A stretch of DNA of 11,714 nt from Amoebophrya sp. AT5.2 (taxonomy: Eukaryota > Sar > Dinophyceae > Syndiniales > Amoebophryaceae): NCBI GenBank assembly GCA_005223375.1, contig RXOD01005986.1, positions 1 to 11,714 on the forward strand. Direction: 5' to 3'. Under the pieces are notes generated by a model. It was not told the origin of the DNA, searched no databases, and was given only the letters and a program-made list of their open reading frames with translations. This document shows positions 8,810-11,714 of the stretch, piece by piece. How positions within the stretch are numbered: the stretch's first letter is position 1; every line of letters starts with the position of its first letter. The translations under genes were made by a program, and so were the position numbers.

Positions 8810-9704
8810 GGCCGAGGTGGGTGAAACGTATAGCTAGAAGAACGGCTTTCATATTCATCCCTGTTTGACTTTGATTGTTTACTCTTGGCTTTTGTCGATT
8901 GGCATTGGATAATTCGAATTTACGGTGCTTGTGAGTGCTGTACGTCACCTTTACCTCCAACAGTGGCTGCCTCTCAGTGCTTCAGTAGGTTTAGGCCTGG
9001 TGGACAGATTGGTACTGCGCCCTCGATTCCTTCGAGTTTCAGATTGGCACTCTGTACTGGCAGTCGGTGCCTGCGCCAATCATGAAGCGAAGACGAGAGC
9101 TCGCGATCTCTTTATCCATTGAGGAGCATCCGGCCGTGACGCGCTCCAGGGCCCGCGAAAATCGAAAGATGAGCGAATTTTGAAAACGAATACTTGCGGA
9201 GTTTCAGTCTATGCCTTCGAGACCAGTGTGCAGCCGAATGAGTACACGACAAAAGAAGTTCGGTGAAGCACCCCATCCGATGGATTGCTTCAAATCCGTT
9301 ATTTTTTTCCATGATTGTCGAGCGTGGGGGATGCCGTTTCTGAAATCGTGAGTCCGATTCCGTTTGCCCCGCTGTTAGAGCCAACGTCAATCTGTATCTG
9401 TTTGTGCATTCATCTTCGTCCTCGTGATTCATTTTGGTTTTGACTACGAAGGCGAACATCTTGCTTCAAAATCAATTCAGGCCTACAGCTACACCAACCC
9501 CCATACTTGCCCGGCTTAATGCAACTGAAATCCTAAGTTGTACGAGAACGAGCCTTCTAGTCAACAAATCTGAGGCCTACCGCCCCTGCTCCAAGTTCAA
9601 CTGCTCTGGCTTTCCATGGACAAGGGGGCCTCACAGCCTACCTTGAGACAAAAATGAAAAAGTTACGGCCGTGAAAACAACAAACAAGAATTTGGCGCAC
9701 GACG
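8810..9704 (+). other. Spacer with two weak exon-like fragments
   Basis: No complete gene is supported on either strand. Two short segments use G/C-ending codons and follow AG dinucleotides. One begins at 9481 (AYSYTNPHTCPA, then stop) and the other at 9575 (AYRPCSKFNCSGFPWTRG, stop at 9644-9646). Both start GCCTAC after AG. They may be leader exons of the gene at 9705 or chance. The 9650-9704 stretch is A-rich and fits a 5' leader. Confidence 0.3.
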
Positions 9705-10367
9705 ATGGGCAACCGGTCGAGCGCGGCGCGAGAGGAGTACGAGCAGGCTTGCGTTTACCGCCGCGGCGATCCCACTGTTCAACCGGATCCCGGCAGCGAT
9801 GAGTGCGCGATTTGCTGGCGCGACGACGTCAGGGGGACCGCCATGCCTTGTTGTGCCCCCACGCAAGGCTCTCGTGGCATGCTGTACTGCAAGAGGTGTC
9901 TGCATCTCATCTGCCTCACGGACACGCGGAACCAGTTCGGGAAATGCCCCACCAGCCGCAAGCTGTTCGCTTTGGTTCCCTGCGACGGGGAGGATTCAGG
10001 AATGCGCCTGGACTTTGATGTTGCGGTGCCGAGAGGACGCTGCGACCTGTGCCGTCAAATAACGAGCCTCCCGGATCCTCCCTACTGCGCGCAGTGCCGC
10101 CTGGGCCGGCAGCACCAGTTCCGGTACGAGTGCCAGCGCTGTCGGCGGTGGCAAACGATTCCCCACCCCATGTGGAAGTACCAGGCCCACGGGCCGGCAG
10201 AGTTTGGGAACACCACGTGGGCGTGTCACAGAGGCTGCGACGACTACACGTTCTGGCGCGTGCACCCAGAGGACGCCTGGCAAATTCCGGACGCCGAGTG
10301 CCCCGGAAGCTGGGGGCGAAGGGAGCAGTGGCTGGCAGTCATACGAGAACAGAGCCTGAGACAGTAA
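9705..10367 (+). CDS. RING-like / CW-like zinc-finger protein, probably N-myristoylated
   Basis: This is a single open exon of 220 residues. MGNRSS at the N-terminus fits the N-myristoylation consensus (Gly2, Ser6). A RING-like cluster follows: C34-x2-C37, C49-C50, C62-x2-C65, H67, C70, then C81-P-T-S84. The final ligand of the usual CPxC is Ser (codon AGC at 9954-9956). Further pairs are C113-x2-C116 and C128-x2-C131. From about residue 141 the pattern C143-x2-C146-x2-W149-x2-IP, then W172-x-C174 with C178 or C199, resembles a CW-type zinc finger, a family that binds methylated histone H3 lysine 4. RING domains normally act in ubiquitin ligases; with Ser84, zinc binding at the second site may be weakened. 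Whether it acts at membranes or chromatin is open. No intron is needed, and the start is the first ATG after an A-rich leader. The gene is almost certainly real; its domain names are less sure. Confidence 0.8.
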   Translation: MGNRSSAAREEYEQACVYRRGDPTVQPDPGSDECAICWRDDVRGTAMPCCAPTQGSRGMLYCKRCLHLICLTDTRNQFGKCPTSRKLFALVPCDGEDSGMRLDFDVAVPRGRCDLCRQITSLPDPPYCAQCRLGRQHQFRYECQRCRRWQTIPHPMWKYQAHGPAEFGNTTWACHRGCDDYTFWRVHPEDAWQIPDAECPGSWGRREQWLAVIREQSLRQ

Positions 10368-10435
10368 CGGCGCGCGCTCGCAGCGCTTGCGCTTCAGCTT
10401 CAATGTCAGATGCAGTTGCAGACACGGTGGCTCGG

Positions 10436-10454
10436 AGCGGGACCGCGTCCCGCT
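10436..10454. repeat. Perfect 8-bp stem hairpin downstream of the zinc-finger gene
   Basis: AGCGGGAC (10436-10443) and GTCCCGCT (10447-10454) are exact reverse complements around a 3-base loop. It lies about 70 bases after the stop codon, so it is probably in the 3' untranslated region. It does not match the histone mRNA stem-loop consensus. Confidence 0.55.
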
Positions 10455-10548
10455 GGAGTTCGCCGAATTAAAAGCAAAGTGATCACTGCTAGAAGGTGAA
10501 GCGCACGTATCGGCCGTTCAATTCACAGTCACAAAATTTAAAGAAAAA

Positions 10549-10560
10549 GAAGGCGCCTTC
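10549..10560. repeat. 12-bp perfect palindrome
   Basis: GAAGGCGCCTTC reads the same on both strands. It could be a protein-binding site or chance; nothing else in the context decides. Confidence 0.35.
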
Positions 10561-10979
10561 GTAGGAAGAAGCGTCCGTGCAAGATGAGTACGAGACACAA
10601 AACGGATATGGGCGGAACAGGACCATTCTGAGAGAGGAGAGACCGCTGCATCCCCGCGAAGAATGTTGCGGCTACCGTATTTCAAAATGGTAATGGCATG
10701 TTGATCAACACATACTTGCAGACGCAAGCAACGAGGAACATCTCCCCGACGAGGACGAAAGATGGGAGTGATAAAAAAAACGGCTCCTTCGATCTTCATA
10801 CAATGTGGCGAACTTGAAGAATGAGGGTTGAGCGCGGCAGGGCCGGCGCCTGCTTTCGGGTCTCGTCCCTCGGGAGTGGTTGTTCGTTATGTTGATGTGG
10901 TGAAGCATGCTGTTGGAAGCGGGGACTGTTGGCGAAGCGCACTGGTCTTTTCCTTTTCGCGTTATAATGCTGGGAGGCT

Positions 10980-11013
10980 AACCAACCAACCAACCATATA
11001 TATATATATATAT
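10980..11013. repeat. Compound microsatellite (AACC)4 (AT)9
   Basis: Four AACC units at 10980-10995 are followed directly by nine AT units at 10996-11013. Both tracts are perfect. Such loci are prone to length change by slippage. Confidence 0.95.
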
Positions 11014-11293
11014 TGCGGGAGCTGGTGAGTCGGAAAAAAGGCCCAGCTCGCGCCGGCCGCAGGCTGCGCGGTGCTGCTTTCGCTTATTTTACTAGTTCTC
11101 GTCATGCTTGAGCTTGTCGATGATAGATCGCCGGTAGCTCGCTGCACTGACTTGTGATCAACAATGTAAACTTACTGCGATGATCATGATGCATCGTGGT
11201 GGCGCTGGCGCGACCACTTGAGTGCCGTGCTCCCTCAGGGCACTCGGCACGGCGGAAGGCCCGTGGGGGGCAGAACGGCGGCCGTGCGCCAGC

Positions 11294-11714
11294 ATGGGGC
11301 CCTCCGCGTTCGGGGCCCTGGATTCGCTCAAGGAGGGGGCCACAAAGCGGAAGGCGCGGCAGACGTATTCGGCTCTGGGTGGGACAGAGTTCCGCGCAGA
11401 GCGGCGAGCGGAGGATGTGGAGAGTGAAAACTATCAGTTGTTGAACCCGGAGTACAGGGAGGGGCCGAGGAATAAGACAAGCTGGGATAAGCGCAAAAAT
11501 AGTGCGAGGGACGGCAAGCTCTTCGCTCCGGAACCTCGGGCTCCGATCCCCGCGGCAGAGGCGGTCGGCCGGCTCCGAGTTAAGGACGAGACGCCATGGC
11601 GACAGTACCAAACGGCGTCGACGATATCGTCGGCCAACCTGAGTATGCGAGGCTACACCACGAAGAAGCGGTTCACACCCTCCGACATCACGGGCACGGA
11701 GTTCGACAAGGTCT
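11294..11714 (+). CDS. 5' part of an unrecognised gene, runs off the right edge
   Basis: An ATG at 11294 opens a frame with no stop for 140 codons to the window end. It begins MGPSAFGALDSLKEGATKRK and ends in FTPSDITGTEFDKV. An in-frame TGA at 11219-11221 limits upstream extension on the same exon. Codon choice is consistently G/C-ending, as in the other clear exons. The product is hydrophilic and rich in Arg, Lys and Glu, with no signal peptide, membrane helix or recognised domain. An AAG|GT at 11710-11713 could be a donor, so the exon may end here. MGPSAF does not fit a strong myristoylation site as well as the neighbour's MGNRSS does. Function is unknown. Confidence 0.65.
   Translation, partial: MGPSAFGALDSLKEGATKRKARQTYSALGGTEFRAERRAEDVESENYQLLNPEYREGPRNKTSWDKRKNSARDGKLFAPEPRAPIPAAEAVGRLRVKDETPWRQYQTASTISSANLSMRGYTTKKRFTPSDITGTEFDKV

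Larger units (their letters stand above)
10368..11293 (+). other. Spacer between the zinc-finger gene and the last gene
   Basis: No convincing gene is seen. It contains the two inverted repeats and the microsatellite listed separately, then a strong-looking GTGAGT donor at 11025. An ATG at 11104 opens only a 17-codon frame. T-rich AG acceptors occur near 11100 (TTTTACTAG) and at 11238 (CTCCCTCAG), so a leader intron of the last gene may span 11025 to one of these. Confidence 0.4.

Noticed and set aside
9112..9459. 115-codon minus-strand frame in the spacer
   Set aside because: There is no codon bias, domain or good start context, and nothing else supports it.
11102..11611. 169-codon open frame on the minus strand
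   Set aside because: It is antisense to the open-ended plus-strand frame from 11294, which has better codon bias. The antisense product is Pro/Arg-rich and featureless.
1..11714. tRNA, rRNA, CRISPR arrays, or a dinoflagellate spliced-leader gene
   Set aside because: No tRNA T-arm with matching cloverleaf, no rRNA-like conserved blocks, no regularly spaced repeats and no match to the known spliced-leader sequence were seen by eye on either strand.

Overview
The window reads as nuclear DNA of a unicellular eukaryote. Reading frames are broken by short GT-AG introns, often with a pyrimidine tract before the acceptor. There are no operons or ribosome-binding sites, and exons favour G or C in third codon positions over AT-richer introns. 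The large membrane-anchored glycosyltransferase-like protein, the Cys-rich RING-like protein and the compact spacing suggest an algal or alveolate protist, possibly a small-genome dinoflagellate relative such as Amoebophrya. That assignment is inference. All splice models were made by eye from phase, site sequence and composition.

Layout. 1-2005: 3' part of a spliced gene for a low-complexity Ala/Ser/Thr/Pro-rich protein, running in from the left edge. 2006-3156: mostly non-coding, with several good splice signals that probably belong to a spliced 5' leader. 3157-3742: a small two-exon gene for an unrecognised 124-aa protein. 3743-4243: spacer with one weak minus-strand candidate gene and a five-codon upstream ORF. 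4244-8809: the main gene, two exons encoding a ~1377-aa type II membrane protein that ends in a conserved glycosyltransferase-like block. Its 432-nt intron carries terminal inverted repeats and a 27-bp tandem duplication, like a mobile or introner-type insertion. 8810-9704: spacer with two weak exon-like fragments. 9705-10367: an intronless gene for a 220-aa, probably N-myristoylated protein joining a RING-like cluster (last Cys replaced by Ser) to a CW-like zinc finger. 10368-11293: spacer with palindromes, an (AACC)n(AT)n microsatellite and a GTGAGT donor. 11294-11714: 5' part of an unrecognised gene that leaves the right edge.

Every confident gene is on the plus strand. Nothing shows that the genes share a pathway: the glycosyltransferase-like protein would act in the secretory system, and the zinc-finger protein would act at membranes or chromatin.
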